Positions 44,325 to 53,678 are shown, counted from the stretch's first letter. The stretch: DNA of 64,000 nucleotides from AP-15 sp963797115 (GCA_963797115.1 CAWCOH010000002.1:434001-498000); one strand, 5' to 3'. Translations and numbers: made by a program. The notes: generated by a model from the letters alone, not told the origin.

Positions 44325-44693
44325 CTACTTCTTTTTCCCGGCAATCGGGCGGGCTGGTCCCTTTCGCGTCCGCGCATTCGTGTGCGTGCGCTGCCCCCGC
44401 ACCGGCAGTCCCTTGCGATGACGCAGACCGCGGTAGCAACCGAGATCCATCAGCCGTTTGATATTCATCGCGACCTGTCGCCGCAGGTCTCCCTCGACCG
44501 TGTAGTCGCGGTCGATCAGCTCGCGGACCCGCAATACCTCATCGTCCGTCATCTCATGCACCCGCCGCTCGAGCGGGATCCCGATGCGGCCGCAGATCTC
44601 CGTGGCCTTAGTGCGTCCGATGCCGTGTATGTAGGTCAGCCCGATCGGCACCCGCTTCTGGTTCGGTATATTTACGCCAGCGATGCGCGCCAC
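44325..44693 (-). CDS. rpsM: 30S ribosomal protein S13
   Basis: 122 aa; ARIAGVNIPNQKRVPIGLTYIHGIG, helix-two-turn-helix, and RGLRHRKGLPVRGQRTHTNARTRKG. It binds 16S rRNA and contacts tRNA. It is separated from adk by about 1.06 kb that holds a broken nitrilase-like gene. Confidence 0.96.
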   Translation of the reverse strand: MARIAGVNIPNQKRVPIGLTYIHGIGRTKATEICGRIGIPLERRVHEMTDDEVLRVRELIDRDYTVEGDLRRQVAMNIKRLMDLGCYRGLRHRKGLPVRGQRTHTNARTRKGPARPIAGKKK

Positions 44694-44785
44694 CTGCGCT
44701 TCTCCTCAAGACGAAAACGGAATTAAGTTCCGCCGTTCGACGGGCGAAACATTATAGGGACCACAATCCCCGCGTCAACATCGAA

Positions 44786-45580
44786 TCAACCGGCCGCTAC
44801 CTCGGGCAGGTCAGCGATTGCTGCGGTGAGCGCAGCCTCGTCGTAGGCATCGTCCCCGAGCTTACGGACCTGATAGTCACTGTAAGCTTGCGCGTCGAAA
44901 TGTCGATGGCCGCAAATTAAGCAGGATCGTTCGCGAGGTACCCTCCCCTCGCAGGGCGAGTTCGGATGTTCCTTGAGGATGGGGCGCCCGCCATTCATTG
45001 TTTTCGAGCGCGCGCGCCGGTTTGAGATTTCGAAAAAGTTGTTCTCGGTGAAGGGTGCGGGCAGCGAGGCGCGATAAACGACCTCCGCGCCGTTCAACCG
45101 CCAAACCGCGGCCGCTTTCGGGATAGTTGCCCTCCATCGCTGGCATGATTCCCAGGCGGCCGATCGCCGTGTCAGCAACCGGCCAGAACGCCTGTGAATT
45201 GCGGCCGTATTTGTCGACCCTCCAATCGAAGATGTCATGCGGCAAGCCCGAGCGCTCGCAGGGCAACAAGGCCGAGATTTGTAGTGTCTCAATATGATGG
45301 CGCCGTCCGGATCGATAACAAAGCCGATGTTGAAGAACCGATCCGACCAGTCATCATGGCGCGCGCCCTGGCTTGCGCCACGATGTCAGATCCCGGCTGC
45401 GGGCGAGCCGCCCGAGCCGGTGGTTTCCAGGCCGGGAATGTCGATGGCGCAGGCTCGCGCGAACTCGGCAGTGATCGACATTGAGGACCTCATCGTTAAA
45501 GCCTTGTAGCGCGCCTTCGGTGATGGCGACGAGGCCGGCCGGGATGTCGAGGCTTGACAGCCAGAACCCCCCTGCTCAGG
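44786..45580 (-). pseudogene. nitrilase-family carbon-nitrogen hydrolase, multiply frameshifted
   Basis: Pieces in different minus-strand frames follow the order of aliphatic amidase/nitrilase relatives. They are FWLSSLDIPAGLVAITEGALQGFNDEV near 45560, EFARACAIDIPGLET near 45450, HDIFDWRVDKYGRNSQAFWPVADTAIGRLGIM (45230-45140) and AVWRLNGAEVVYRASLPAPFTENNFFEI (45110-45030). The catalytic Glu/Cys context around the last piece is lost (AMEGNYPE in place of a Cys strand). An ATG-initiated full frame does not exist. It interrupts the adk-rpsM junction of the ribosomal cluster. Confidence 0.65.
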
Positions 45581-45755
45581 CTCTCTAGATGAATTCTTCG
45601 CGATGTCCTCGCGGCGGCGAGTGCCCCAGAAGCTCGCGATCAGCCCGACCGCAGGTTCGATCATGCCCGCCCTCCGTCGCGAAACGAACTCGGATGGACA
45701 GTGTCAGATCCTGACGCGTGGAGCTATGTCCGACCTCTCGGCAGCGCGAAGGGCC

Positions 45756-46400
45756 TCAGTCGAGGATCTTTTCGATCTGGCAGGTGACCACGTCGATCTC
45801 GGCCATTCCATCGACCGGGCGCAGGATCCCGCGGTCGCGGTAATATGGCAGGATCGGTGCCGTCTGACGATGATAGACCTCGAGCCGCGCCCTGACCGTC
45901 TCCGGCCGGTCGTCGGCGCGGCACGCAAACTCGCAGCCGCCGCAAACGTCGCAGACCCCGTCGACCTTGGGCCGGTTGTCGCGTTCGTGATAGCTCGCGC
46001 CGCATTGCTGGCAGCTGAAGCGTCCGGCCAGACGATCGATTAGGGCGGGCTCATCGACCTCGAACTCGATCACGTGGTCGAGCTGGAGACCGCGGCGCTC
46101 CAGCATCTCGTCCAGCGCTTGCGCCTGCGGCAAGGTCCGCGGGAAGCCGTCGAGGATAAAACCATCGCGGCAATCCGGCTGACCGATCCGGTCGGCGATC
46201 ATGTCAACGATAATGCCGTCGGGAACGAGCTGGCCGGAATCCATGATGCTCTTGACGCGTAGTCCGAGCTCGCTGGCGGAGGCGGTCGCCGCCCGCAGCA
46301 TGTCTCCGGTCGAGAGCTGGGTGATGCCGTGGGCCTGCTCGATCCGCTTTGCCTGGGTTCCCTTCCCCGAGCCCGGCGGCCCGAGCAGGACGATGTTCAT
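45756..46400 (-). CDS. adk: adenylate kinase
   Basis: 214 aa. P-loop GPPGSGKGTQAKR, AMP-site DGFPRTLPQAQAL and the zinc LID with CQQCGASYH and CDVCGG (four Cys). Interconverts ATP, AMP and ADP. ATG overlaps the secY stop by 4 nt, the standard spc arrangement. Confidence 0.96.
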   Translation of the reverse strand: MNIVLLGPPGSGKGTQAKRIEQAHGITQLSTGDMLRAATASASELGLRVKSIMDSGQLVPDGIIVDMIADRIGQPDCRDGFILDGFPRTLPQAQALDEMLERRGLQLDHVIEFEVDEPALIDRLAGRFSCQQCGASYHERDNRPKVDGVCDVCGGCEFACRADDRPETVRARLEVYHRQTAPILPYYRDRGILRPVDGMAEIDVVTCQIEKILD

Positions 46401-47743
46401 CCGCGGCGTCCCCTCAACCGAGCCTTCTTGATCAGGCCTTCATATTGATGCGCCAGCAGGTGCGAGTGGATCTGGGCGACGGTATCCATCGTGACGCTGA
46501 CGACGATCAGCAAACTCGTGCCACCGAAATAAAACGGAACCGAATATTCCGAAATCAGTATCTCCGGCAAGATGCACACCGCCGATAGATAAAGGGCGCC
46601 GACGACGGTCAGTCGGGTCAGCACGTAGTCCAAATAGTCGGCGGTATTTTTTCCGGGCCTGATGCCGGGGATGAACCCGCCGTACTTGCGCAGATTATCT
46701 GCCGTCTCGGTCGGATTAAACACAATCGCGGTGTAGAAGAAGCAAAAAAAGCAGATCAAGCCAACGTAGAGCGCCATGTAAAGCGGCGTGCCATGTGCGA
46801 GATAGGCGGTGATCTCGCCGATCCAGCCGAAGCCCTGCCCATTCGCCTCGAAATTCGCCACCGTCGCCGGCAACAGCAAGAGCGAGGAGGCGAAGATCGG
46901 CGGAATGACGCCCGAGGTATTGATCTTCAACGGCAGATGCGAGGCCTCACCGCCGAACATCTTGTTGCCGACCTGCCGTTTCGGATACTGGACGAGAATT
47001 CGCCGTTGCGCGCGCTCCATGAACACGATGAAGCCAACCACTCCAACCGACATCGCCAGGAAGATGATGATAAAAATGGTCGAGATCGCGCCGGTGCGGC
47101 CGAGCTCGAGTGTGGAGGCCAGGGCGTGCGGCAGGTTCGCTACGATCCCGGCCATGATGATCAGCGAGATGCCGTTGCCGATGCCACGCGCTGTGATCTG
47201 CTCGCCGAGCCACATCAGAAACACGGTGCCACTGGTGAGGGTCACCACCGTGACCAGTCGAAAGAACAGTCCGGGGTCAATTACAGCGGATTGGGTGTCG
47301 GCGCGCATGCCCTCAAGCCCGACCGCGATCCCGTAGGATTGGACAGCCGCCAGCAGAACTGTGCCGAAACGCGTGTATTGGTTCAGCTTCTTGCGTCCGC
47401 TCTCGCCTTCCTTCTTGAGCGCTTCGAGGGTTGGTGAAACCGCGGTCAGCAGCTGGATAATGATTGATGCCGAGATGTACGGCATGATGTTCAGCGCGAA
47501 GATCGTCATGCGCCCGAGCGCACCGCCCGAGAACATGTCGAACATGCCGAGGATCCCGCCAGCATTCCGCGAAAAAAGATCCTGCAGAATCGCCGGATCA
47601 ATGCCGGGGATCGGGATATAGGTGCCGAGCCGGTAAATAACCAAAGCGCCCAAGGTAAACCAGATCCGGCTCTTGAGTTCGGACGCCTTCGCAAAAGCTC
47701 CAAAATTGATGCTAGCTGCGAGTTGTTCGGCGGCTGACGCCAT
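46397..47743 (-). CDS. secY: Sec translocase channel subunit SecY
   Basis: 448 aa with ten membrane segments, matching the length of alphaproteobacterial SecY. Plug and gate regions include GTYIPIPGIDP and FNPTETADNLRKYGGFIPGIRPGKNTADYL. It forms the protein-conducting channel with SecE/SecG. The start is 57 nt after rplO. Confidence 0.96.
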   Translation of the reverse strand: MASAAEQLAASINFGAFAKASELKSRIWFTLGALVIYRLGTYIPIPGIDPAILQDLFSRNAGGILGMFDMFSGGALGRMTIFALNIMPYISASIIIQLLTAVSPTLEALKKEGESGRKKLNQYTRFGTVLLAAVQSYGIAVGLEGMRADTQSAVIDPGLFFRLVTVVTLTSGTVFLMWLGEQITARGIGNGISLIIMAGIVANLPHALASTLELGRTGAISTIFIIIFLAMSVGVVGFIVFMERAQRRILVQYPKRQVGNKMFGGEASHLPLKINTSGVIPPIFASSLLLLPATVANFEANGQGFGWIGEITAYLAHGTPLYMALYVGLICFFCFFYTAIVFNPTETADNLRKYGGFIPGIRPGKNTADYLDYVLTRLTVVGALYLSAVCILPEILISEYSVPFYFGGTSLLIVVSVTMDTVAQIHSHLLAHQYEGLIKKARLRGRRG

Positions 47744-47799
47744 CTGATACCTATCCTACCCAAAAGCCGGCCGCGACGGCAGGCCAGCGCGGCCCCAGG

Positions 47800-48306
47800 T
47801 CAGGCCGGGGGCGCGACGGCCTCCCCTCGCCGCCTATCGGTGCGGCCGACGCGAAGGATTACCTTGCCCCCGGCACTCTCGACCGCGGCGATCGCCGCCT
47901 TGGAAGCACCAGCCACCTCGATCGTGATCGCCGTGCGGATCCTGCCCCTGGCCAGGAGGCGCACACCGTCGCCGGGGCGGCGGAGCACCCCAGACGCCAC
48001 GAGCTCCGCCTCGTCGAGTTTGCCCTCGGGCTTTAGCTTACCACTATCGAGCGCGGTTTGCAGGCGGTCGAGATTGACGACCCTGAAGTCCTTACGGAAC
48101 ATGCTGTTTCTAAAGCCGCGCTTCGGCAGGCGGCGATGAAGCGGAGTCTGGCCACCTTCAAAACCGTTGAGTGCGACCCCGGTCCGTGCGGTTTGACCCT
48201 TGCCGCCGCGCGCAGCCGTCTTCCCCTTGCCCGAACCGATGCCGCGCCCGACTCGCTTAGCCCGGTAGTGCGCCCCGGAATTGTCCTTGATCTCGTTGAG
48301 CTTCAT
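47800..48306 (-). CDS. rplO: 50S ribosomal protein L15
   Basis: 168 aa; KLNEIKDNSGAHYRAKRVGRGIGSGKGKTA and FEGGQTPLHRRLPKRGFRN. The C-terminal tail VGRTDRRRGEAVAPPA is longer than in E. coli. 9 nt after rpmD. Confidence 0.95.
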   Translation of the reverse strand: MKLNEIKDNSGAHYRAKRVGRGIGSGKGKTAARGGKGQTARTGVALNGFEGGQTPLHRRLPKRGFRNSMFRKDFRVVNLDRLQTALDSGKLKPEGKLDEAELVASGVLRRPGDGVRLLARGRIRTAITIEVAGASKAAIAAVESAGGKVILRVGRTDRRRGEAVAPPA

Positions 48307-48314
48307 CGCGTCGA

Positions 48315-48503
48315 TTACTCATCCACAATACGCACAAGGTGCTTCACCTTGTTAATCATGCCTCGGACTGCCGGCGTATCCTCGAGCACGCGCCTCCGGC
48401 GCAGCTTGTCCAGCCCCAGTCCCTTCAGGGTTTCCCGCTGATAGGGCTTGCGGCCGATCGGGCTTCCGGTTTGCTCGACAGTGACCGACTTTTTGCCGTC
48501 CAT
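48315..48503 (-). CDS. rpmD: 50S ribosomal protein L30
   Basis: 62 aa; VTVEQTGSPIGRKPYQRETLKGLGL and MINKVKHLVRIV. Its ATG overlaps the rpsE stop by one base. Confidence 0.94.
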   Translation of the reverse strand: MDGKKSVTVEQTGSPIGRKPYQRETLKGLGLDKLRRRRVLEDTPAVRGMINKVKHLVRIVDE

Positions 48504-49093
48504 TATACATTCTCGCGAGCTTCGGCGTCCCGATGACCGAGGATCTCGCCGACCCTCTTGCCGCGCCGCGCCGCCACCGCGCGCGGGTTGGTGGCCCGGC
48601 CGAGCGCCGCGAACGTCGCCTTGATCATGTTGTGCGGATTGGGGCTGCCAATCGATTTGGCGACGACATCGTGGACCCCGAGAGCCTCGAAGATCGCGCG
48701 CATCGGGCCGCCGGCGATAATCCCCGTGCCCGCTTTGGCAGCACGCACGATCACCTGCCCCGCGCCATAGCCGGCGATGATGTCGTGGTGCAAGGTGCGG
48801 CCTTCACGCAACGGCACGCGAATCATGCCTCGCCGTGCCTGCTCGGTGGCCTTACGGATGGCCTCGGGAACCTCCCGCGCCTTGCCTGCGCCGTAGCCCA
48901 CCCGACCCTTTCTGTCGCCGACGACGACGAGAGCGGCGAAGCCGAAACGCCGGCCGCCCTTGACCACCTTAGCCACGCGGTTGATGTTGACGAGTTTTTC
49001 GGTGAACTCGGTCTCCTCACGCTCGCGCGGCTGGCGGTCGCCGTCGCCGCGTCCTCGCCGCTCCGAGTGTGAGCGCGTCGTCGTGCGTGCCAT
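48503..49093 (-). CDS. rpsE: 30S ribosomal protein S5
   Basis: 196 aa; FTEKLVNINRVAKVVKGGRRFGFAALVVVGD and GVHDVVAKSIGSPNPHNMIKAT. The N-terminal 25 residues are Arg-rich (SHSERRGRGDGDRQPRERE), an extension seen in other alphaproteobacteria. No ram-type change is visible. Confidence 0.95.
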   Translation of the reverse strand: MARTTTRSHSERRGRGDGDRQPREREETEFTEKLVNINRVAKVVKGGRRFGFAALVVVGDRKGRVGYGAGKAREVPEAIRKATEQARRGMIRVPLREGRTLHHDIIAGYGAGQVIVRAAKAGTGIIAGGPMRAIFEALGVHDVVAKSIGSPNPHNMIKATFAALGRATNPRAVAARRGKRVGEILGHRDAEARENV

Positions 49094-49104
49094 ACCGACC
49101 CCTT

Positions 49105-49470
49105 TCAGAAGACGAGGCCACCCTCGCGGGCGGCATCGGCCAGGGCCTTGACCCGGCCATGAAACAGATACGCCCCGCGATCGAACACGACGCGTTCGAT
49201 CCCGACTGCTTTCGCCCGCTCGGCGATGAGCTTGCCGACGGCGCCTGCCGCAGTCACATCGGCACCGCTCTCGAGGCTGGTCCTGAGACCGGCATCGAGA
49301 CTCGAAGCTGATGCGAGTGTGTGTCCGACCGCATCATCGATGATCTGCGCGTAGATATGTTTGGACGAACGGAAGACCGAAAGGCGCGCGCGATTGTTGG
49401 CGACGCGGCGCAATTTTGCCCGAACCCGAAGGCGGCGGCGGAGGAACAGAGCTTTGGATTTTTCCGACAT
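49105..49470 (-). CDS. rplR: 50S ribosomal protein L18
   Basis: 121 aa; RRVANNRARLSVFRSSKHIYAQIIDD and AKAVGIERVVFDRGAYLFHGRVKALADAAREGGL. Binds 5S rRNA. 6 nt after rplF. Confidence 0.95.
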   Translation of the reverse strand: MSEKSKALFLRRRLRVRAKLRRVANNRARLSVFRSSKHIYAQIIDDAVGHTLASASSLDAGLRTSLESGADVTAAGAVGKLIAERAKAVGIERVVFDRGAYLFHGRVKALADAAREGGLVF

Positions 49471-49476
49471 CGCGCG

Positions 49477-50010
49477 CTACTTCTTCTTGCCTTCCTTTCG
49501 ACGAACCGTCTCAGTCGAGTATTTGATGCCTTTGCCCTTGTAGGGTTCAGGCGGCCGGTAGGCACGGATGTCAGCTGCTATCTGACCCACTCGCTGGCGG
49601 TCGGCTCCACTGACGGTGATTACGGTCGGCCTTTCGCAACTTATCCTGACGTCATCAGGAATAGGGAATGGGATATCATGACTGTAGCCGAGCTGGAGGT
49701 TGAGAGTGCCGCCTTGAACTTGAGCCCGATAGCCCACTCCCGTGATCTCGAGGTTCACCGAAAAGCCGGTCGATACCCCGGTGATGACGTTGTTGATCAG
49801 CGCCCGGGTCGTTCCCCACATCGCACGCGAGTGCTTGGTGTCGTTCTTTGGCTCGACCGTAACCGCCCCATCGACAATCGAGGTAGTGACATCATTGCTG
49901 AGCATGAGGCTCAACGCGCCCAATCGCCCTTTGGCGGTCAGCGTCTGACCGGCAAGCTGAACCTCCACGCCGCTCGGGATCGTTACCGGATACTTGCCAA
50001 TGCGCGACAT
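49477..50010 (-). CDS. rplF: 50S ribosomal protein L6
   Basis: 177 aa; SRIGKYPVTIPSGVEVQLAGQTLTAKG, two L6 domains, and the C-terminal YRPPEPYKGKGIKY with basic tail. 9 nt after rpsH. Confidence 0.96.
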   Translation of the reverse strand: MSRIGKYPVTIPSGVEVQLAGQTLTAKGRLGALSLMLSNDVTTSIVDGAVTVEPKNDTKHSRAMWGTTRALINNVITGVSTGFSVNLEITGVGYRAQVQGGTLNLQLGYSHDIPFPIPDDVRISCERPTVITVSGADRQRVGQIAADIRAYRPPEPYKGKGIKYSTETVRRKEGKKK

Positions 50011-50019
50011 CGCGGTACC

Positions 50020-50418
50020 TCAGAACACTCGGCAAAGCACCTCGCCGCCAATTTTCGCGGCGCGGGCCTCGTTGTCTGACATGACCCCCCTCGGGGTCGA
50101 GAGAATGGCAATTCCGAGCCCATTGTATATTCGGGGCAAGTCGGCTATCCGCGAATATACGCGCCGGCCCGGTTTAGACACCCGCGCGATCTCGCGGATC
50201 ACCGGCTCGCCGTCGACGTATTTCAGCTCTATTTTCAGTTCGGCGACCCCTTGACGGACATGTTCGCGGGTGAAGCCGCGGATGTAACCCTCACGTTTCA
50301 GCACTTCGAGCACATTGGCCCGAAATTTCGAGGCGGGCGCCGCGATCACAGCCTGACGTGCTCTTTGCCCGTTGCGGATCCGGGTCAGCATATCTCCGAG
50401 AGGGTCGCTTATCGACAT
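50020..50418 (-). CDS. rpsH: 30S ribosomal protein S8
   Basis: 132 aa from ATG 50418: SISDPLGDMLTRIRNGQRAR, and LGIAILSTPRGVMSDNEAR at the rRNA-binding C terminus. Also the usual translational repressor of the spc operon. The longer open frame into rpsN is a shadow. Confidence 0.95.
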   Translation of the reverse strand: MSISDPLGDMLTRIRNGQRARQAVIAAPASKFRANVLEVLKREGYIRGFTREHVRQGVAELKIELKYVDGEPVIREIARVSKPGRRVYSRIADLPRIYNGLGIAILSTPRGVMSDNEARAAKIGGEVLCRVF

Positions 50419-50432
50419 CGCCGGGATGCCTC

Positions 50433-50738
50433 CTACCAGCTCGACTTTACCATGCCCGGGATCTTCCCGGACGAGGCGAGTTCGCGCAGCGCGATCCGCG
50501 AGAGCTGGAACTTTCGGTAATACCCGCGCGGACGGCCGGTCAGCACGCAGCGGTTGCGAACGCGCGTCCTCGAGCCGTTCCGCGGCAGCTGGGCAAGCTT
50601 GAGCTGCGCCGCAAACCGCTCTTCCGGGGGCGCATCTCGATCGATCGCGATCGCCTTCAGGCGTACGCGTCTTCCGGCGATGATCTTGGCGAGTTTCTCT
50701 CGCCTCGTGTTCTTCTCTATCGCGCTTTTCTTTGCCAT
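50433..50738 (-). CDS. rpsN: 30S ribosomal protein S14 (zinc-free form)
   Basis: 101 aa; AKKSAIEKNTRREKLAKI and NRCVLTGRPRGYYRKFQLSRIALRELASSGKIPG. Only one Cys of the zinc motif remains, so it is the long, C-minus form usual in proteobacteria. Confidence 0.95.
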   Translation of the reverse strand: MAKKSAIEKNTRREKLAKIIAGRRVRLKAIAIDRDAPPEERFAAQLKLAQLPRNGSRTRVRNRCVLTGRPRGYYRKFQLSRIALRELASSGKIPGMVKSSW

Positions 50739-50749
50739 ATGGCTCAGCC

Positions 50750-51295
50750 TCAGTTGGCAAACGGCATATCGAACCCCTTGAGAAGGGCCTTAGCTTCCGC
50801 ATCGGTTCTCGCCGTGGTGACCACGACGACGTTCATCCCGCGCACGGCATCGACACGATCGTAGTCGATCTCGGGGAAGACGATTTGCTCCTTGAGGCCG
50901 AGAGCGAAGTTGCCGCGCCCGTCGAAGCTCCTGCCGGAGATGCCGCGGAAATCGCGCACCCGTGGCAGCGCCACGGTGATTAGGCGGTCGAGGAACTCGT
51001 ACATGCGCTGCCCGCGTAATGTTACCTTACAGCCGATCGGCATGTCCTTGCGCAGCTTGAAGGTAGCGATCGATCGCTTCGCTTTCGTGACTACCGGATG
51101 CTGACCGGTTATCGCGGTCAGGTCGCTGGCCGCAGCATCGGCCTTCTTGCTGTCCTGCACCGCCTCCCCGACGCCAATATTGACCACGATCTTCTCCAGG
51201 CGAGGCACCTGCATCGGATTCTTATAACCGAACTCCTTCATCAGGGCCGGATGGACGGTCGTCGTGTAACGCTCGTGCAAGCGGGTGGTGCTCAT
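50750..51295 (-). CDS. rplE: 50S ribosomal protein L5
   Basis: 181 aa from ATG 51295: RLHERYTTTVHPALMKEFGY, LEKIVVNIGVGEAVQDSK and PEIDYDRVDAVRGMNVVVVTTA. Contacts 5S rRNA. 4 nt after the rplX stop. Confidence 0.95.
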   Translation of the reverse strand: MSTTRLHERYTTTVHPALMKEFGYKNPMQVPRLEKIVVNIGVGEAVQDSKKADAAASDLTAITGQHPVVTKAKRSIATFKLRKDMPIGCKVTLRGQRMYEFLDRLITVALPRVRDFRGISGRSFDGRGNFALGLKEQIVFPEIDYDRVDAVRGMNVVVVTTARTDAEAKALLKGFDMPFAN

Positions 51296-51299
51296 CGCT

Positions 51300-51620
51300 T
51301 CACCGGTCGATGACTTCACCAGAGCGACGGGCGAAGCGGACCTTGCGTCCGTCGCCCAGGCGCCGGAAGCCGACGCGGGTCGGCTTTCGCGATTGCGGAT
51401 CAATATGTGCAATGTTGGAAATGTAAATCGTCAGCTCCTTTTCGACGATACCCCCAGGATCGCCCATACGCGGCCGGGTGTGGCGTTTGGCGAGGTTGAC
51501 CCCTTGCACGATGGCCCGCAATTCAGCCGGAAACACGCGCAACACCTCGCCCGTCTTTCCCTTGTCACGCCCGGTGATCACGACGACGCTGTCGCCCTTC
51601 TTGATCTTCAGCTTGGGCAT
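51300..51620 (-). CDS. rplX: 50S ribosomal protein L24
   Basis: 106 aa; KLKIKKGDSVVVITGRDKGKTGEV (KOW motif) and LAKRHTRPRMGDPGGIVEKE. ATG overlaps the rplN stop as TGATG. Assembly initiator of the large subunit. Confidence 0.95.
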   Translation of the reverse strand: MPKLKIKKGDSVVVITGRDKGKTGEVLRVFPAELRAIVQGVNLAKRHTRPRMGDPGGIVEKELTIYISNIAHIDPQSRKPTRVGFRRLGDGRKVRFARRSGEVIDR

Positions 51621-51988
51621 CACAGCACCTCGGGCGCGAGTGACACGATCTTCATGAATCTGCGGGCCCGCAGCTCCCGAGTAACCGGCCCGAAGATGCG
51701 GGTGCCTATCGGCTCTCCCTGATGGGTGATCAGAACCGCCGCGTTACGATCGAAGCGGATCGCACTGCCATCGGTGCGGCGGATCTCCTTCGCCGTGCGC
51801 ACGATGACCGCGCGGTGCACGTCGCCCTTCTTGACCCGGCCGCGCGGGATCGCCTCCTTGACCGACACGATGATCACGTCGCCAACCGTTGCGGTCTTGC
51901 GTTTGGATCCGCCCAACACCTTGATGCACTGCACGCGGCGTGCGCCAGAGTTGTCGGCGACGTCGAGATTGGTCTGCATTTGGATCAT
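51620..51988 (-). CDS. rplN: 50S ribosomal protein L14
   Basis: 122 aa; MIQMQTNLDVADNSGARRVQCIKVLGGS and KIVSLAPEVL C terminus, the exact family length. Start overlaps rpsQ by 4 nt. Confidence 0.96.
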   Translation of the reverse strand: MIQMQTNLDVADNSGARRVQCIKVLGGSKRKTATVGDVIIVSVKEAIPRGRVKKGDVHRAVIVRTAKEIRRTDGSAIRFDRNAAVLITHQGEPIGTRIFGPVTRELRARRFMKIVSLAPEVL

Positions 51989-52332
51989 GCGGCATCTCCG
52001 CCGCGTTGAGTCGGCTCGACCTCACGATCCATCGGGACGTCGGCAATCGGCGCCGCCTCACGATCCGACCGCCCGCCACGGCGGCTGACGACGGCCTCGT
52101 CGGGGCCCTCCAGAACCACCCAATGCTTGCGCTTTGAAATCGGTCGGCTTTCTTCGATCTGAACGGCGTCGCCGGCGTGAAACTTGTTATGCTCGTCGTG
52201 CGCAGCATACTTCTTTGAGTGCGTGATGAACTTCTTGTACACGGGATGCATCACCCGCCGCTCGACCCGCACGATCACCGTCTTGTCGCAGGCGTCGCTG
52301 ACGACGACTCCCTGGAGGACGCGCTTGGACAT
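51985..52332 (-). CDS. rpsQ: 30S ribosomal protein S17 with extended C terminus
   Basis: 115 aa. The first ~80 residues are S17 (KRVLQGVVVSDACDKTVIVRVERR, IEESRPISKRKHWVVLE). The last ~35 (from DEAVVSRRGG) are an Arg/Asp-rich extension beyond the usual ~85 residues. Confidence 0.93.
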   Translation of the reverse strand: MSKRVLQGVVVSDACDKTVIVRVERRVMHPVYKKFITHSKKYAAHDEHNKFHAGDAVQIEESRPISKRKHWVVLEGPDEAVVSRRGGRSDREAAPIADVPMDREVEPTQRGGDAA

Positions 52333-52343
52333 TCCAACTTCCC

Positions 52344-52541
52344 CTAGGACGCCCTGCGGCGTCGCTCGCCCAGCACGGTCTTGATGCGGGCAATGTCGCG
52401 TCTTACCTGCCGCACCCGGGCAGTGTTCTCAAGTTGGCCGTTCGCACGTTGGAAGCGCAAATTGAAGATCTCACGGCCGAAGGTATCGACTTGCTCGCTC
52501 AACTCATCGTCGGTCTTGGTCCGTACATCGGCCGCCTTCAT
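52344..52541 (-). CDS. rpmC: 50S ribosomal protein L29
   Basis: 65 aa from ATG 52541, one-base overlap with the rplP stop (TGATG). The coiled helices DELSEQVDTFGREIFNLRFQRANGQLEN and RVRQVRRDIARIKTVLGER are typical. Confidence 0.94.
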   Translation of the reverse strand: MKAADVRTKTDDELSEQVDTFGREIFNLRFQRANGQLENTARVRQVRRDIARIKTVLGERRRRAS

Positions 52542-52963
52542 CAGCCCGTCTCCTCGCCCTGGCGCACGACGAAGCGTGCCCCAATCGGCAGCTTGGCGGC
52601 GGCCAGCGCGAAAGCCTCGCGCGCGATATTGAGTGTCACGCCATCCAGCTCGAACATGATCCGTCCCGGTTTGACCCGGCATATCCAAAATTCCGGCGAA
52701 CCCTTGCCGCTGCCCATGCGAACTTCGGCCGGCTTCTGCGAGACCGGGACATCCGGGAACACGCGGATCCAGACTCGCCCCGCGCGCCGTATGTGGCGCG
52801 TAATCGCCCGCCGCGCTGCTTCGATCTGTCGGGCGGTGATGCGGCCCGGGTCGGCAGCCTTGAGACCGTAGGCGCCAAAATTTAAGGTCGTTCCGCCCTT
52901 GGCGAGACCGTGGACGCGGCCCTTATGCGCCTTGCGATACTTGCTTCGCTTTGGACTCAGCAC
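52541..52963 (-). CDS. rplP: 50S ribosomal protein L16
   Basis: 140 aa from GTG 52963: LSPKRSKYRKAHKGRVHGLAKGG, RRAGRVWIRVFPDVPVSQKPAEVRMGSGKG. Sits near the peptidyl-transferase centre. 7 nt after rpsC. Confidence 0.95.
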   Translation of the reverse strand: MLSPKRSKYRKAHKGRVHGLAKGGTTLNFGAYGLKAADPGRITARQIEAARRAITRHIRRAGRVWIRVFPDVPVSQKPAEVRMGSGKGSPEFWICRVKPGRIMFELDGVTLNIAREAFALAAAKLPIGARFVVRQGEETG

Positions 52964-52970
52964 AACGGCG

Positions 52971-53678
52971 TCACCCCATCGCTTCGCGTCGGCCGCGTTC
53001 GTGACTTGGCGGTTGGCCCTCAGTCATACGCTTTTCCTGCGCCATCGGATCGTGAGCGAGGATCTCACCCTTGAACACCCAGACCTTGACGCCGCAGACG
53101 CCGTAAGTCGTCTTGGCGGTCCCGTAGCCGAAATCGACATCGGCGCGCAGGGTGTGCAGCGGAACCCGACCCTCGCGATACCATTCCGTACGCGCAATCT
53201 CGGCGCCACCCAGCCGGCCCGAGCAGTTGATGCGGATGCCCTGCGCGCCGAGCCGCATCGCCGATTGCACCGCGCGCTTCATGGCCCGGCGAAAAGCGAC
53301 GCGGCGCTCCAGCTGCTGCGCGATGCTGTCGGCGATCAGCTTGGCCTCGATCTCGGGCTTGCGGATCTCGACAATGTTGAGGCTGACCTCGCTCTTGGTG
53401 AGCTTCGCGATGTCGCCGCGTAGCTTCTCGATGTCCGCGCCCTTCTTGCCGATCACCACGCCCGGTCGCGCGGTATGGAGGGTGATCCGTGTTCTTCTGG
53501 CGGCGCGTTCGATGACCACCCGGGACACCCCGGCCTGGCTCAGCCGCTGCTGCAAAAATCTGCGCAAGCCGAGGTCGTCGAGCAACAGGTTGCCGTACTC
53601 CTTGCGCGCGAACCAGCGGGAGTCCCAAGTGCGATTGATACCGAGCCGGAGCCCGATCGGATTGACCTTCTGACCCAT
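52971..53678 (-). CDS. rpsC: 30S ribosomal protein S3
   Basis: 235 aa; GQKVNPIGLRLGINRTWDSRWFA, KH domain VVIGKKGADIEKLR and RTEWYREGRVPLHTLRADVDFGYG. ATG overlaps the rplV stop by one base (TAATG). Confidence 0.96.
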   Translation of the reverse strand: MGQKVNPIGLRLGINRTWDSRWFARKEYGNLLLDDLGLRRFLQQRLSQAGVSRVVIERAARRTRITLHTARPGVVIGKKGADIEKLRGDIAKLTKSEVSLNIVEIRKPEIEAKLIADSIAQQLERRVAFRRAMKRAVQSAMRLGAQGIRINCSGRLGGAEIARTEWYREGRVPLHTLRADVDFGYGTAKTTYGVCGVKVWVFKGEILAHDPMAQEKRMTEGQPPSHERGRREAMG

